From NCBI RefSeq assembly GCF_003999375.1, contig NZ_RJLC01000017.1, forward strand, positions 372,001 through 436,000: a stretch of 64,000 nt of DNA. Direction: 5' to 3'. The notes beneath the pieces were generated by a model. The model worked only from the letters and a program-made list of their open reading frames with translations, ran no database searches and had not been told where the DNA came from. This document shows, one piece after another, positions 46,168 through 55,422 of the stretch; the stretch's first letter is position 1, and each line of letters starts with the position of its first letter. This DNA is from Pseudidiomarina mangrovi. GTDB taxonomy: Bacteria > Pseudomonadota > Gammaproteobacteria > Enterobacterales > Alteromonadaceae. The translations under genes and the position numbers were made by a program.

Positions 46168-47253
46168 ATGAGTCGGTTTCACGAAAGCGACAATTTAATC
46201 GGTCAAGCCAACAGTTTCCTGACTGTGCTTGAACAAGTTTCGCAAATAGCGCCGCTGTCTAAGCCTGTGCTGATCATCGGTGAACGCGGTACCGGTAAAG
46301 AGCTGATTGCCGTGCGCTTACACTATCTATCACAACGCTGGCAGCAAAACTACGTCAAGCTCAATTGTGCAGCTCTGAGCGAAAGCCTACTCGAAAGCGA
46401 ATTATTCGGCCATGAAGCGGGCGCCTTTACCGGTGCACAAAAACGCCATGAAGGCCGTTTTGAACGCGCTGATCGCGGTACCCTGTTCTTAGATGAATTG
46501 GCGAACACCTCGGCGTTAGTGCAAGAAAAAATCTTGCGGGTCATTGAATACGGTGAATTTGAACGGGTTGGCGGTACCAAAACCGTGCAGACCGATGTGC
46601 GCCTAATTGCCGCCACCAATGAAGACCTGCCGCAATTGGCCGAACAAGGTAAATTTCGTGCCGACTTACTAGACCGCCTCGCCTTCGACGTGATCACCTT
46701 GCCACCGCTACGCGAACGCCGCGAGGATATCCTTGTGTTAGCCGAGCACTTTGCCATTCAAATGGCGCGAGAACTGAATTACGAGCTATTTGGTGGCTTT
46801 ACCCAACAAGCGCGCAATGCCTTGCTCGAGTATCACTGGCCAGGCAACGTGCGGGAATTGAAAAACGTGGTCGAGCGCTCTGTTTACCGGCTGGGTAGTG
46901 GTCAATTGCCGCTGCATGAAATTATTATCGACCCCTTTGCCAGCCCCTGGCGGCCTGAGCCAGCGGCTCATCGGCAAGGTAGTGCTAGCAGCTCAGCACC
47001 GAGTAAACCCACCGCCAATGCGGGAGCCGCGGAAACAACTGCGCCTCCAGCCGATGCCACACCACTGCCAGACTTCAGCAACGGCGTCATTGATTTCAAA
47101 GAAGTGACCGCCAAATTTGAGCAAGACGTGCTGCAGTGTGCATTGCAATGTGCACAGTTCAATCAAAAGAAAACCGCCGAACTATTGGGCCTCACCTATC
47201 ATCAGTTGCGCGGCTATTTGAAGAAGTACCAGTTATTAGAAGGCTCATCCTAA
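46168..47253 (+). CDS. pspF: Sigma-54 activator of the phage shock operon
   Basis: AAA+ enhancer-binding protein without an N-terminal sensor domain. It has Walker A GERGTGKE, the GAFTGA loop that contacts sigma-54 (HEAGAFTGAQKRHEGRFERA), Walker B TLFLDEL and a C-terminal Fis-type HTH (NQKKTAELLGLTYHQLRGYLKK). At 361 aa it is longer than E. coli PspF because of a Pro/Ala/Ser-rich linker (about residues 265-310) before the HTH. It is divergent from pspA. Its TAA overlaps the sapA ATG by one base (TAATG). Confidence 0.95.
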   Translation: MSRFHESDNLIGQANSFLTVLEQVSQIAPLSKPVLIIGERGTGKELIAVRLHYLSQRWQQNYVKLNCAALSESLLESELFGHEAGAFTGAQKRHEGRFERADRGTLFLDELANTSALVQEKILRVIEYGEFERVGGTKTVQTDVRLIAATNEDLPQLAEQGKFRADLLDRLAFDVITLPPLRERREDILVLAEHFAIQMARELNYELFGGFTQQARNALLEYHWPGNVRELKNVVERSVYRLGSGQLPLHEIIIDPFASPWRPEPAAHRQGSASSSAPSKPTANAGAAETTAPPADATPLPDFSNGVIDFKEVTAKFEQDVLQCALQCAQFNQKKTAELLGLTYHQLRGYLKKYQLLEGSS

Positions 47254-48926
47254 TGCTGGCACACCGCTGTTCTCGTAACGGCCGCACCGCCTGGCAACTG
47301 GTTTTCGGTTCGTTTCTAGGGCTCGGTTTAGCGGCCTGCCAGCCGGCTACCACCACAGTGGCTCCCTTGCAGCAAGGCTTGGTGTATTGTTCCGAGGGCA
47401 ACCCTGAGGGCTTTAACCCGCAATTGGGCACCTCAGGTACCACCATTGATGCCACCTCAGCGCAGCTTTATGACCGCCTGTTAGATTATGACGCCGAGCA
47501 ACAACAATTTGTGCCAGCCTTAGCCGAGCGCTGGCAAGCCCTTGATGACGGACAACGCTATCGCTTTCATCTGCGCCGCAACGTGCAATTTCATAGCACC
47601 CCGTGGTTTACTCCCAGCCGCGCCTTAAATGCTGACGATGTGTTGTTTAGTTTTCAGCGCTGGTTACAACCTAATCACCCCTACCACGCAGTCAATGGCG
47701 GAAATTATCCATTTTTCACCTCAAGTGGGTTGATGAATTTGATTGTGGCAGTGGAGCGCATTGACGACTACACCGTTGATTTTCAATTGAGCCGTCGCGA
47801 CAGCTCATTTTTAGCTAATTTAGCCACAGATTTCGCGGTGATCCTGTCGGCCGACTATGGGCAGCAATTGCTGCACGCTAAGCAGCCTCAGCAACTGGAC
47901 CGCCAGCCTATCGGTACAGGGCCGTTTCAATTTGTCGAGTTTCGCAAAGATCTATTGATCCGCTATCAGCGCCACGCTGACTATTGGCGTGAAGCACCGT
48001 TCTTTGAGCAATTGGTGTACGTGATCACCACCAGCGCCAATAAGCGCATGTTAAAGCTATTAACGGGTGAATGTGATGTCATTCCCTACCCGCTGGTAGA
48101 TGAACTGCAACAGCTAGATATTGATGACGATATTCAAGTGTCCAGCGCCGTTAATCCGAATATTGCCTATTGGGGCTTCAATACCGCGCGCCCACCCTTT
48201 GATCAGCCGTTGGTGCGTCAAGCGCTTTCTCATGCAGTAAATCGTCAGGCCATTATTCAAGCGATATACAACGGCAATGCCCGCCAAGCCAGTGGCATTC
48301 TGCCAGAGACCTCTTGGGCATTTACTGAGCTTGATCAAACCCATGCCTACAATCCGCAACTGGCCAAGCAACTATTGCAACAAGCGGGTTATGAACAAGG
48401 CTTCAACATGCGCATTTGGGCCATGCCGGTGCAACGCGCCTACAATCCCAATGCGCAGCGCATGGCCGAACTGATTCAGGCTGATCTGGCACAGATTGGC
48501 GTTCGTGCGGAAATTGTCAGTTATGAATGGAACGAGTTTCGCCGACGCCTTGACCGCGGCGAACACGACAGCGTATTGATCGGTTGGGTGGCTGACAACG
48601 CTGACCCAGACAACTTTTTCCGCCCTATTTTGAGCTGCGCGGCGGCCGCTGGCGGCAACAACCGCACCAATTGGTGTGACCCCAACTTTGACCAACTGTT
48701 GGAACAGGCGTTGGCAGAAACCGTGGCTGACAACCGCGCGCAATTGTACCAAGCCATTGAAACCTACGCTCTGCAACAAGCACCGCTGATGCCGATCGCC
48801 AATTCGCTGCGGTTTCAAGCACACCGCACCGATATCAGCGGGGTTGAACTGCCCCCTTATGGCGCTATTAGTTTCCGCCATGCGCGGCGCATTTTGCCGG
48901 TTGACGAACGCGGAGAACAACCATGA
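47253..48926 (+). CDS. sapA: SapA-like peptide ABC transporter substrate-binding protein
   Basis: Family 5 solute-binding protein of 557 aa. It starts with a lipoprotein signal, LGLGLAAC with Cys29, so it should be tethered to the outer face of the inner membrane. EGNPEGFNPQLGTSGTTIDATSAQLYDRLL and the CDPNF block are typical of SapA. In enterobacteria SapA binds antimicrobial peptides and heme. The ATG at 47253 overlaps the pspF stop and has AGAAGG upstream; the frame open from 47136 overlaps pspF and is not real. First gene of sapABCDF. Confidence 0.92.
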   Translation: MLAHRCSRNGRTAWQLVFGSFLGLGLAACQPATTTVAPLQQGLVYCSEGNPEGFNPQLGTSGTTIDATSAQLYDRLLDYDAEQQQFVPALAERWQALDDGQRYRFHLRRNVQFHSTPWFTPSRALNADDVLFSFQRWLQPNHPYHAVNGGNYPFFTSSGLMNLIVAVERIDDYTVDFQLSRRDSSFLANLATDFAVILSADYGQQLLHAKQPQQLDRQPIGTGPFQFVEFRKDLLIRYQRHADYWREAPFFEQLVYVITTSANKRMLKLLTGECDVIPYPLVDELQQLDIDDDIQVSSAVNPNIAYWGFNTARPPFDQPLVRQALSHAVNRQAIIQAIYNGNARQASGILPETSWAFTELDQTHAYNPQLAKQLLQQAGYEQGFNMRIWAMPVQRAYNPNAQRMAELIQADLAQIGVRAEIVSYEWNEFRRRLDRGEHDSVLIGWVADNADPDNFFRPILSCAAAAGGNNRTNWCDPNFDQLLEQALAETVADNRAQLYQAIETYALQQAPLMPIANSLRFQAHRTDISGVELPPYGAISFRHARRILPVDERGEQP

Positions 48927-49954
48927 TCCGCTACAGCATCCGGCGTTTACTGTTATTACTGATCACCTTGTGGCTGCTCACGGTGCTGATGTTCGTGCTG
49001 CACCATCTGTTCCCTGGCGATACCCTTACCAACATGAGCGGTATTCGGCAAAGCGATGGCGTGGCTTACCAACAAGCTCAGCAACATTACGCTATGCCAC
49101 AGTCTTGGCTGAGCCAATACTGGCAATTTTTTCTCCACCTGTTGCATGGTGATTGGGGCCAATCGCTGGTCACCCAACGTGGAGTGTTCGCCGACATTAT
49201 GCCGCAGTTAGGCGCCACTCTAGAACTCACCATCATGGCGATGACGCTGTCGCTGGTCATTGGTGTGCCGATGGGAATGTATGCAGCGGTGCAGCAACGC
49301 GGTCCGCTTGACCGCGTGATCATGGGCGTATCGCTGAGTGCCTACTCCATTCCGGCCTTTTGGTTAGCGCAATTGGCACTATTACTGTTTGCGGTCAAAT
49401 TAGGCTGGGCACCGATCTCAGGGCAGTTAAATCCATTATTTAACATCACGCCGGTGACTGGTTCAGTGATCATTGACATTCTCCTCAGCGATTCACCCTA
49501 TCGCGGCGCCGCCCTCAAAGATGCTCTGCAGCATTTATGGCTACCGGTATTGGTGCTTTCAAGTATTCCGCTAACTATGCTGATCCGCATTACCCGTAAC
49601 GCCACCTTAGATGTGTTGCAGCAAAACTATCTGCGCGCGGCGCGTTCACGTGGCTTAAGCGAGAGCCGTATCATGGTCAAACACGTTATGCCAAATGCCA
49701 TGCAAGTGATCGTGCGGCAGCTGGGCTTACAATTTAGCTTGCTGATGAGCAATATCATTATTATTGAAACTATCTTCAATTGGCCGGGTATTGGTAGTTC
49801 ATTGATCAAGAGTATTTATGAGCGCGACTATCCGGTGATGCTTGGTGGCTTGTTTACCCTTGCCGCGCTGATTCTGTTGGTCAATGTAGCGGTTGAGTTG
49901 TATCACGCTTGGCGCTATCCGCAAGTACGCAAGGAATTGTATGCCGAACGCTAG
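48923..49954 (+). CDS. sapB: Sap ABC transporter permease SapB
   Basis: DppB-type permease with six predicted membrane helices, 343 aa. The first helix is RRLLLLLITLWLLTVLMFVLHHLFPGD. The EAA loop, which contacts the ATPases, is in NYLRAARSRGLSESRIMVKHVMPNA. The ATG overlaps the sapA stop (ATGA). In E. coli SapBCDF exports putrescine and is also linked to potassium uptake. Confidence 0.93.
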   Translation: MIRYSIRRLLLLLITLWLLTVLMFVLHHLFPGDTLTNMSGIRQSDGVAYQQAQQHYAMPQSWLSQYWQFFLHLLHGDWGQSLVTQRGVFADIMPQLGATLELTIMAMTLSLVIGVPMGMYAAVQQRGPLDRVIMGVSLSAYSIPAFWLAQLALLLFAVKLGWAPISGQLNPLFNITPVTGSVIIDILLSDSPYRGAALKDALQHLWLPVLVLSSIPLTMLIRITRNATLDVLQQNYLRAARSRGLSESRIMVKHVMPNAMQVIVRQLGLQFSLLMSNIIIIETIFNWPGIGSSLIKSIYERDYPVMLGGLFTLAALILLVNVAVELYHAWRYPQVRKELYAER

Positions 49955-50837
49955 TATCTATTACCAACAGCGCGAACCCTCACCGTTGCAACAGATTTGG
50001 CTGCACATGAGTGCCAATCCGTTTGCCCTTGCAGCCCTTTACACCCTCGCCTTGCTGCTGTTGATGATGGTGTGCTCAGCATGGCTGACGCCCTTTAGCC
50101 CTGACCAGCAATTTGCCGACTCTATATCGCAGCCGCCATCGTGGCACGAGCAAGGTCAGATCCGCTTTTTGTTTGGCACCGATGACTTAGGCCGTGACCT
50201 GCTCTCGCGGATCATGGCGGGCTCAGTCTACAGCTTAGGCTACCCGCTGCTAGCGGTGGTAATCGCCGCCTTAATTGGTATTCCAATTGGGGCTTGGGCA
50301 GGAATGAGTCGCGGGGTGCAGTCCTCAGCACTGAATCATTTCCTCGATGTTATCAACTCCATTCCATCGCTGCTTCTCGCGTTGTTGGTGATCGCTATTC
50401 TTGGCCCCGCCCTGCAAAACGTCATGCTAGCTATTGTCGTGGTGCTGATACCGCAGTTTATTCATAGTGTGCACAGCGCCATTTATGACGAGCGCTATCA
50501 AGATTATGTCATGGCATCGCGGCTTAATGGCTGTTCACGCTGGTATATTCTGACCCGGGTGATATTCCCTAACATCACCGCGCCATTGGTGATGCAGGTC
50601 ACCCTAGCCCTTTCTACCGCTATCTTTGATATTGCCGCTCTGGGCTTTCTGGGCCTTGGCGTGCAAGCTCCGGCCCCCGAATGGGGCACCATGTTGGCAC
50701 GCAGCTTAGAGCACGTGTATTTATCACCTTGGACCATGATTTTGCCTGGGTTTGCGCTGTTCCTAACCTTGCTCTCCATCAACGTGCTGGGCGATAGTAT
50801 TCGCGCCGCTATTCAAGAACGGGTGCGCTCAGCATGA
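49941..50837 (+). CDS. sapC: Sap ABC transporter permease SapC
   Basis: DppC-type permease of 298 aa. FGTDDLGRDLLSRIMAG is the standard N-terminal signature and the EAA loop is in QDYVMASRLNGCSRWYILTRVIFPNI. The ATG at 49941, with AAGGA before it, gives MPNASIYYQQRE and aligns with E. coli SapC; it overlaps sapB by 14 bases. The frame open from 49893 lies inside sapB. Confidence 0.93.
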   Translation: MPNASIYYQQREPSPLQQIWLHMSANPFALAALYTLALLLLMMVCSAWLTPFSPDQQFADSISQPPSWHEQGQIRFLFGTDDLGRDLLSRIMAGSVYSLGYPLLAVVIAALIGIPIGAWAGMSRGVQSSALNHFLDVINSIPSLLLALLVIAILGPALQNVMLAIVVVLIPQFIHSVHSAIYDERYQDYVMASRLNGCSRWYILTRVIFPNITAPLVMQVTLALSTAIFDIAALGFLGLGVQAPAPEWGTMLARSLEHVYLSPWTMILPGFALFLTLLSINVLGDSIRAAIQERVRSA

Positions 50838-51829
50838 ATATTCTTGATATTCGTAACCTCACCATCGAAATTGACGGCGATAACGGCCCCATCCGTTTAG
50901 TCGATAAACTCAGTTTGCAAATTGCCGAGGGTGAAATCCATACCCTCGTGGGTGAATCTGGCTCCGGTAAAAGTCTGCTGGCCAAGGCTATTTTGGGCTT
51001 TATTAACCCGCGCTGGCGCGTCACTGCTGATCGCCTATGGTGGCGCCACTATGACCTACTGGCACTGAATCCGGAACAACGTCGGGTGGTGACTGGGCGC
51101 GATATGGCGATGATTTTTCAGAACCCAGGCAGTTACTTAGACCCCAATGCTAGCATCGGTGCGCAGCTGCAAGAATGCATCCCCAGCGGTGATTTAAAAG
51201 GCCTGTATTTGCGCCGCCGCGCCGACCGCAAAACCCGAGCCGAACGCCTGTTGCACCGCGTGGGGATCAAAGATCATGACGCGGTGATGCAAGCTTATCC
51301 GTTTGAGCTCTCTGACGGGGTGGCGCAAAAAGTCAGTATTGCCATGGCCATTGCGCACAATCCAAAGCTGCTGATTGCCGATGAGCCCACTACCGCTATG
51401 GAACCACAAACCCGCAGCCAAATTTATCGCTTATTGAGTAAACTCAATGCCAGCCAAGGCATGTCGGTATTAATGATCACCCAAGATCTCACTGCCATTA
51501 TGCCGGAAACCAAGCGTATTAGTATGGTGTACTGCGGTCAGTTGATGGAAGTTGGCACCCCACAACAACTGCTTGAACAGCCGCTGCATCCCTATACCGA
51601 AGCAATGCTAAGCATGAGTTTGGCGAATCACAATACTCCGGTGAAAACACGCTTGCCGACCTTAGGCGGTTCTATTCCAACCATGGCTAATTTACCAATT
51701 GGCTGTCGTTTAGGCCCCCGCTGTCAACACGCGCGGCGAGCCTGTATTGATACACCGCGGTTACGTAAGTTGAAACAGCACCAGTTTGCTTGTCATTACC
51801 CGCTGATTGAGGTGAAGAATTATGACTGA
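50834..51829 (+). CDS. sapD: Sap ABC transporter ATPase SapD
   Basis: ABC ATPase with Walker A GESGSGKS (residues 40-47) and Walker B LLIADEPT. The signature motif is degenerate (ELSDGVAQKVSIAMA in place of LSGGQ), as it also is in E. coli SapD. The C-terminal extension carries four Cys (CRLGPRCQHARRAC and CHYP), typical of oligopeptide ATPases and able to hold an Fe-S cluster. It overlaps sapC and sapF by four and eight bases. Confidence 0.94.
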   Translation: MNILDIRNLTIEIDGDNGPIRLVDKLSLQIAEGEIHTLVGESGSGKSLLAKAILGFINPRWRVTADRLWWRHYDLLALNPEQRRVVTGRDMAMIFQNPGSYLDPNASIGAQLQECIPSGDLKGLYLRRRADRKTRAERLLHRVGIKDHDAVMQAYPFELSDGVAQKVSIAMAIAHNPKLLIADEPTTAMEPQTRSQIYRLLSKLNASQGMSVLMITQDLTAIMPETKRISMVYCGQLMEVGTPQQLLEQPLHPYTEAMLSMSLANHNTPVKTRLPTLGGSIPTMANLPIGCRLGPRCQHARRACIDTPRLRKLKQHQFACHYPLIEVKNYD

Positions 51830-52586
51830 GCCATTGTTGCAAATTCAGCAAGTCAGTAAGTCGTATTATCACAAGACTGGCTGGTTTCGTGGCCGTCGCA
51901 CGCTAGCTTTAGAGCCTATTAGCTTTGCCTTACAAGCCGGCGAAACGCTCGCCATCATGGGCGAAACCGGCTCAGGAAAGTCAACCTTAGCAAAGATTAT
52001 TGCCGGCGTTGAAGTTCCATCTAGCGGCCAAGTGCTGCTGCGAGGCGAGGTGCTCGAACCGCATAATTACCGCCAACGCTGTAAGCATATTCGCATGATT
52101 TTTCAAGACAGTTTGCGTTCGCTCAACCTGCAAACCAGTATTGGCCAACAACTTCTTGAACCGTTGCGCTTTAATACCGCGCTAGACCCGCAGGAGCAGC
52201 AGCAAAAAGTTATAGCGACCTTGCGCCAAGTCGGCTTACTGCCGGAACATTTTAATTTTTATCCGCATATGCTCTCCAGTGGCCAACAACAACGCGTGTG
52301 TATTGCACGAGCTATTATTCTTGAGCCGCAAATCATCGTTGCCGATGAAGCGTTCGTCGCATTAGACCCATCCATTCGTGCACAAATCATCAATTTGATT
52401 TTGGATTTGCAAGAAGATATGGGCATTTCGTTCATTTTCATCTCTCATTCGGCGGAGATCGTGAAACATGTCGCTGACAAGATCTTGATTATGCATCATG
52501 GTAAACTAGTCGAGTTTGGTACAACCGAAGCGCTGCTCTCTAACCCGCAACAACAACTGACCAAGTTATTGTTAGGGGTCGAATAA
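51822..52586 (+). CDS. sapF: Sap ABC transporter ATPase SapF
   Basis: Second ATPase of the transporter, 254 aa. Walker A is GETGSGKS, the signature is intact in MLSSGQQQRVCIARAI, and Walker B is IIVADEAFVALDPS, with Ala after the Glu as in E. coli SapF. With SapD it forms a heterodimer of one degenerate and one good signature. Last gene of sapABCDF; 52 bp later putP begins. Confidence 0.94.
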   Translation: MTEPLLQIQQVSKSYYHKTGWFRGRRTLALEPISFALQAGETLAIMGETGSGKSTLAKIIAGVEVPSSGQVLLRGEVLEPHNYRQRCKHIRMIFQDSLRSLNLQTSIGQQLLEPLRFNTALDPQEQQQKVIATLRQVGLLPEHFNFYPHMLSSGQQQRVCIARAIILEPQIIVADEAFVALDPSIRAQIINLILDLQEDMGISFIFISHSAEIVKHVADKILIMHHGKLVEFGTTEALLSNPQQQLTKLLLGVE

Positions 52587-52638
52587 AACGCATAACAACG
52601 AGCCGCGTATCACTTGTTAACAACCAAGGAGTTTTGCT

Positions 52639-54162
52639 TTGCAAACTGAATCGCTTATCTCATTAGGCATTTATTTTCTCGTCATGTTAGGCATTGGTTT
52701 ATATGCCTACCGTACTTCTACCAGCGATGTATCTGAATATATGCTCGGCGGCCGCCGCTTAGGCCCAGGTGTGACCGCACTATCTGCGGGTGCCTCAGAT
52801 ATGAGTGGCTGGATGCTGATGGGTTTACCCGGCGCTATCTATGTCTCGGGCGTGTCGCAGCTGTGGATTGCCGTGGGTCTGGTTATTGGTGCTTGGCTAA
52901 ACTACGTGATCGTAGCGCCGCGCTTGCGCAGCTACACCCATGTAGCCAACGACTCCATCACTATTCCTGACTTTTTTGCCAACCGCTTTGACGATAAAAC
53001 GCGGGTACTGCGGGTGTTTTCATCGCTGGTGATTATTGTGTTCTTCACCCTGTACACCTCAGCCAGCTTAGTGGCCGGCGGTAAATTATTTGATACCTCG
53101 TTCGGTTTTGATTACACCACTGGCTTATGGGTGACCGCCGGCGTAGTTTGCGCCTATACCCTATTTGGTGGCTTCTTAGCGGTGAGTCTGACTGACTTTG
53201 TGCAAGGTATCATCATGCTTCTTGCGCTGGTGATTGTACCAGTGGTAGCGCTAGATCATCTTGGCGGCTTCAGCGCAGTTTCTGAAACGGTTAGTGGCAT
53301 GAATCCGGATTACTTGCGCTTCTTTCAAGATGCCAATATTACCGATGGCAGCGCCAATCAATTGAGCTGGATAGCTATCATCTCGCTACTAGCATGGGGA
53401 CTTGGTTATTTTGGCCAGCCACACATTATTGTGCGCTTCATGGCCATTCGCTCCGTTGACGATGTACCCACAGCACGCCGCATTGGTATCAGCTGGATGA
53501 TCATTACCATCATTGGAGCCATGCTGACCGGCTTTGTTGGTATTGCCTATGTAGCCGATACCAAAATGACCTTGGCGGACCCAGAGACTATTTTCATTGT
53601 GTTCTCGCAGTTCTTATTCCATCCGTACATTGGTGGCTTTTTGCTCGCCGCAATTCTGGCAGCAATTATGAGTACCATCTCCTCGCAGCTATTAGTGACC
53701 TCAAGTTCACTCACCGAAGACTTTTACAAAGCCTTCTTACGCCGCGACGCCAGCGATCGTGAACTGGTTACCGTAGGCCGGATATCAGTGTTGTTGGTGA
53801 CTTTGGCTGCCATTGCCCTAGCCTGGGACCCAAATAACACCATTTTAGGCTTGGTAGCGAACGCCTGGGCTGGTTTTGGTGCCGCATTCGGCCCAGTCAT
53901 CATCTTTAGCTTGTTCTGGCGCCGTATGAATCGTCACGGCGCATTAGCTGGCATGTTGGTGGGTGCGGCTACGGTACTGGTCTGTACCTACGTACCGATC
54001 AATGGCGTCATCATCAACGATGTGGTGTACTCCATCATTCCAGGCTTCATTCTGTGTAGCCTCGCCATTATGGTCGTTAGCAAGCTAACCGCCCTACCGG
54101 CGACGCACCTGACCGATACCTTTAGCGAAATGGAACAAACCTTTGAACGCAGCGACGCCTAA
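52639..54162 (+). CDS. putP: Sodium/proline symporter
   Basis: Solute:sodium symporter family, 507 aa with about 13 membrane helices. SAGASDMSGWMLMGLPGA holds the Na+ and proline residues known from E. coli PutP, and GYFGQPHIIVRFMAI is also conserved. The start is a TTG at 52639 with AAGGAG seven bases upstream; no ATG is placed so as to keep the first helix. It supplies proline as nutrient or osmolyte. No proline dehydrogenase gene is nearby. A strong terminator follows. Confidence 0.93.
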   Translation: MQTESLISLGIYFLVMLGIGLYAYRTSTSDVSEYMLGGRRLGPGVTALSAGASDMSGWMLMGLPGAIYVSGVSQLWIAVGLVIGAWLNYVIVAPRLRSYTHVANDSITIPDFFANRFDDKTRVLRVFSSLVIIVFFTLYTSASLVAGGKLFDTSFGFDYTTGLWVTAGVVCAYTLFGGFLAVSLTDFVQGIIMLLALVIVPVVALDHLGGFSAVSETVSGMNPDYLRFFQDANITDGSANQLSWIAIISLLAWGLGYFGQPHIIVRFMAIRSVDDVPTARRIGISWMIITIIGAMLTGFVGIAYVADTKMTLADPETIFIVFSQFLFHPYIGGFLLAAILAAIMSTISSQLLVTSSSLTEDFYKAFLRRDASDRELVTVGRISVLLVTLAAIALAWDPNNTILGLVANAWAGFGAAFGPVIIFSLFWRRMNRHGALAGMLVGAATVLVCTYVPINGVIINDVVYSIIPGFILCSLAIMVVSKLTALPATHLTDTFSEMEQTFERSDA

Positions 54163-54180
54163 CGCCGCTGTGAATCTGAA

Positions 54181-54207
54181 AAGCCCAGCAATGCTGGGCT
54201 TTTTTGT
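54181..54207 (+). terminator. Terminator of putP
   Basis: AAGCCCAGC (54181-54189) pairs with GCTGGGCTT (54193-54201) around AAT and is followed by a T run to about 54206. Canonical for the plus strand. Confidence 0.88.
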
Positions 54208-54270
54208 TACCGCGATTTGCTCTAGGTATCAAACCGATGGTGAAAACCAGGTAAACAGAATGTGGATGGC

Positions 54271-54990
54271 TCAAAATTGCAAACTCTGCTTATCTTTACC
54301 AAGGTAAAAAGTTATAGAACCATCCTCGCTATTGTTATTGAAGATGAAGCTTGCCTCTTTATCGCGCCAGTCTTGACCTGCCAATGCCTTGGCTAACTCC
54401 GCACCGACAATATATGACTGTTGATCAGCATCCACTGTGACCTCACAGAGTGTGCTTTTACATGACACGTCGCGTAAATTAAATTGACTGAGAGCTTTGT
54501 CAGTAAGAAACAAATCCGTCAAATTCATCTCATATTCAAAAGCCCAGTTAGCTTCAACAAGTTGGCTATCAAAATCCTGCTTAACCGATTCAATAGGGTC
54601 GTAACTATCGCCGGACATCATTTTTTCCGCAAATTTATCCAGCGCAGTAGAGTCATCACCAATTGCCACATCAACCTTTTCAGCATGGATAACGTCCGTC
54701 TGAGGCTCTGTTCCAGATTTTTTTTGCTGAGTATAGCCGGTGGTTCTCTCTAGACTAGCAGTTTGATCGGGGCGCACCAGCATCTCGTTTGTATGAGCGG
54801 CCTGGGCCCTAACAGACTGCAGATCTGCTACTAGTACTTTCAATTGATTCAAGTCATTACGCAGCTGGACAAGTTCCGCTCTGTTAGCCTCTTCAAATTT
54901 TTTATCAGACTCGACTATATCACCTATAACCAATACTGCGATGATGCCAGTTAGCAAACCAATTAATAGCAATGGAGCAGAACTACGCAT
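54271..54990 (-). CDS. Unrecognised single-pass membrane protein with conserved-looking Cys pair
   Basis: A 239-aa protein I cannot name. One membrane helix (about residues 6-23, PLLLIGLLTGIIAVLVIG) is followed by a coiled coil (about 30-62, EEANRAELVQLRNDLNQLKVLVADL), a polar linker and a C-terminal domain with ANWAFEYEMNLTDLF and DVSCKSTLCEVTV. The Cys-x5-Cys block resembles one seen in several uncharacterised proteobacterial membrane proteins and may form a disulfide outside the cytoplasm. By eye the DNA is richer in A and T than its neighbours, so transfer is possible. It lies 20 bp after the small gene at 55011, on the same strand. Confidence 0.75.
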   Translation of the reverse strand: MRSSAPLLLIGLLTGIIAVLVIGDIVESDKKFEEANRAELVQLRNDLNQLKVLVADLQSVRAQAAHTNEMLVRPDQTASLERTTGYTQQKKSGTEPQTDVIHAEKVDVAIGDDSTALDKFAEKMMSGDSYDPIESVKQDFDSQLVEANWAFEYEMNLTDLFLTDKALSQFNLRDVSCKSTLCEVTVDADQQSYIVGAELAKALAGQDWRDKEASFIFNNNSEDGSITFYLGKDKQSLQF

Positions 54991-55010
54991 GATAAAACTC
55001 TTTACTCATT

Positions 55011-55290
55011 TTAATATCTCCGCTCGACACTTGAAACTGAAGCGCTAATCTCAAACGACATTGTGAAATACTCCTCTGTCAACGATGTCAATTCGATCTT
55101 TCTATATTGGCATGGAACACATCCGTCGGCGAAATAATCAATAAGGACTAAAGTATTTCTGTTTTTGGCTATGCTTTTTACTTCATCTATTTGCTTTTCA
55201 CGCAAGCCGAGTGTTTTCAATACCGACTTCAGTGCGCCTGCGCTACCGTTCAATTTAAGCAACTGCTGCGACCATAACCAACAAACTCAT
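55011..55290 (-). pseudogene. Small unrecognised gene, probably frameshifted
   Basis: An open frame gives 83 residues from a TTG at 55262, with IAKNRNTLVLIDYFADGCVPC. This weakly resembles the strand and CxxC of thioredoxin-like proteins, but the remainder of that fold is absent. The TTG has no Shine-Dalgarno. Another frame has an ATG at 55290 opening MSLLVMVAAVA, like the start of a signal or membrane segment, and stops at 55257-55255, where the long frame takes over. A one-base shift would join them. A possible promoter (TTGCTA, 17 bases, TGTAAT at 55315-55310) lies upstream. It may be a broken gene, a sequencing error or a real short gene. Confidence 0.45.
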
Positions 55291-55353
55291 TTCACTCAAG
55301 TACTTTTCTATTACAATTTAGTCGCAACTTAGTAGCAATTGCTGGCAGGTAAT

Positions 55354-55377
55354 AAAAAACCCGGCGCAAAGGCCGGG
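55354..55377 (-). terminator. Terminator of the recA-rssA transcript
   Basis: CCCGGC (55360-55365) pairs with GCCGGG (55372-55377) around a six-base loop, and six A (55354-55359) give a T run on the minus strand. It ends the leftward transcript after the patatin-like gene. Confidence 0.78.
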
Positions 55378-55422
55378 TGGGTAGAGTTTGGAATCAGTTA
55401 GTCCATTCAATATTTCGAAGAA

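Noticed and set aside
48372-48920. 182-aa minus-strand frame
   Set aside because: Antisense to sapA, with no ribosome site and no recognisable domain.
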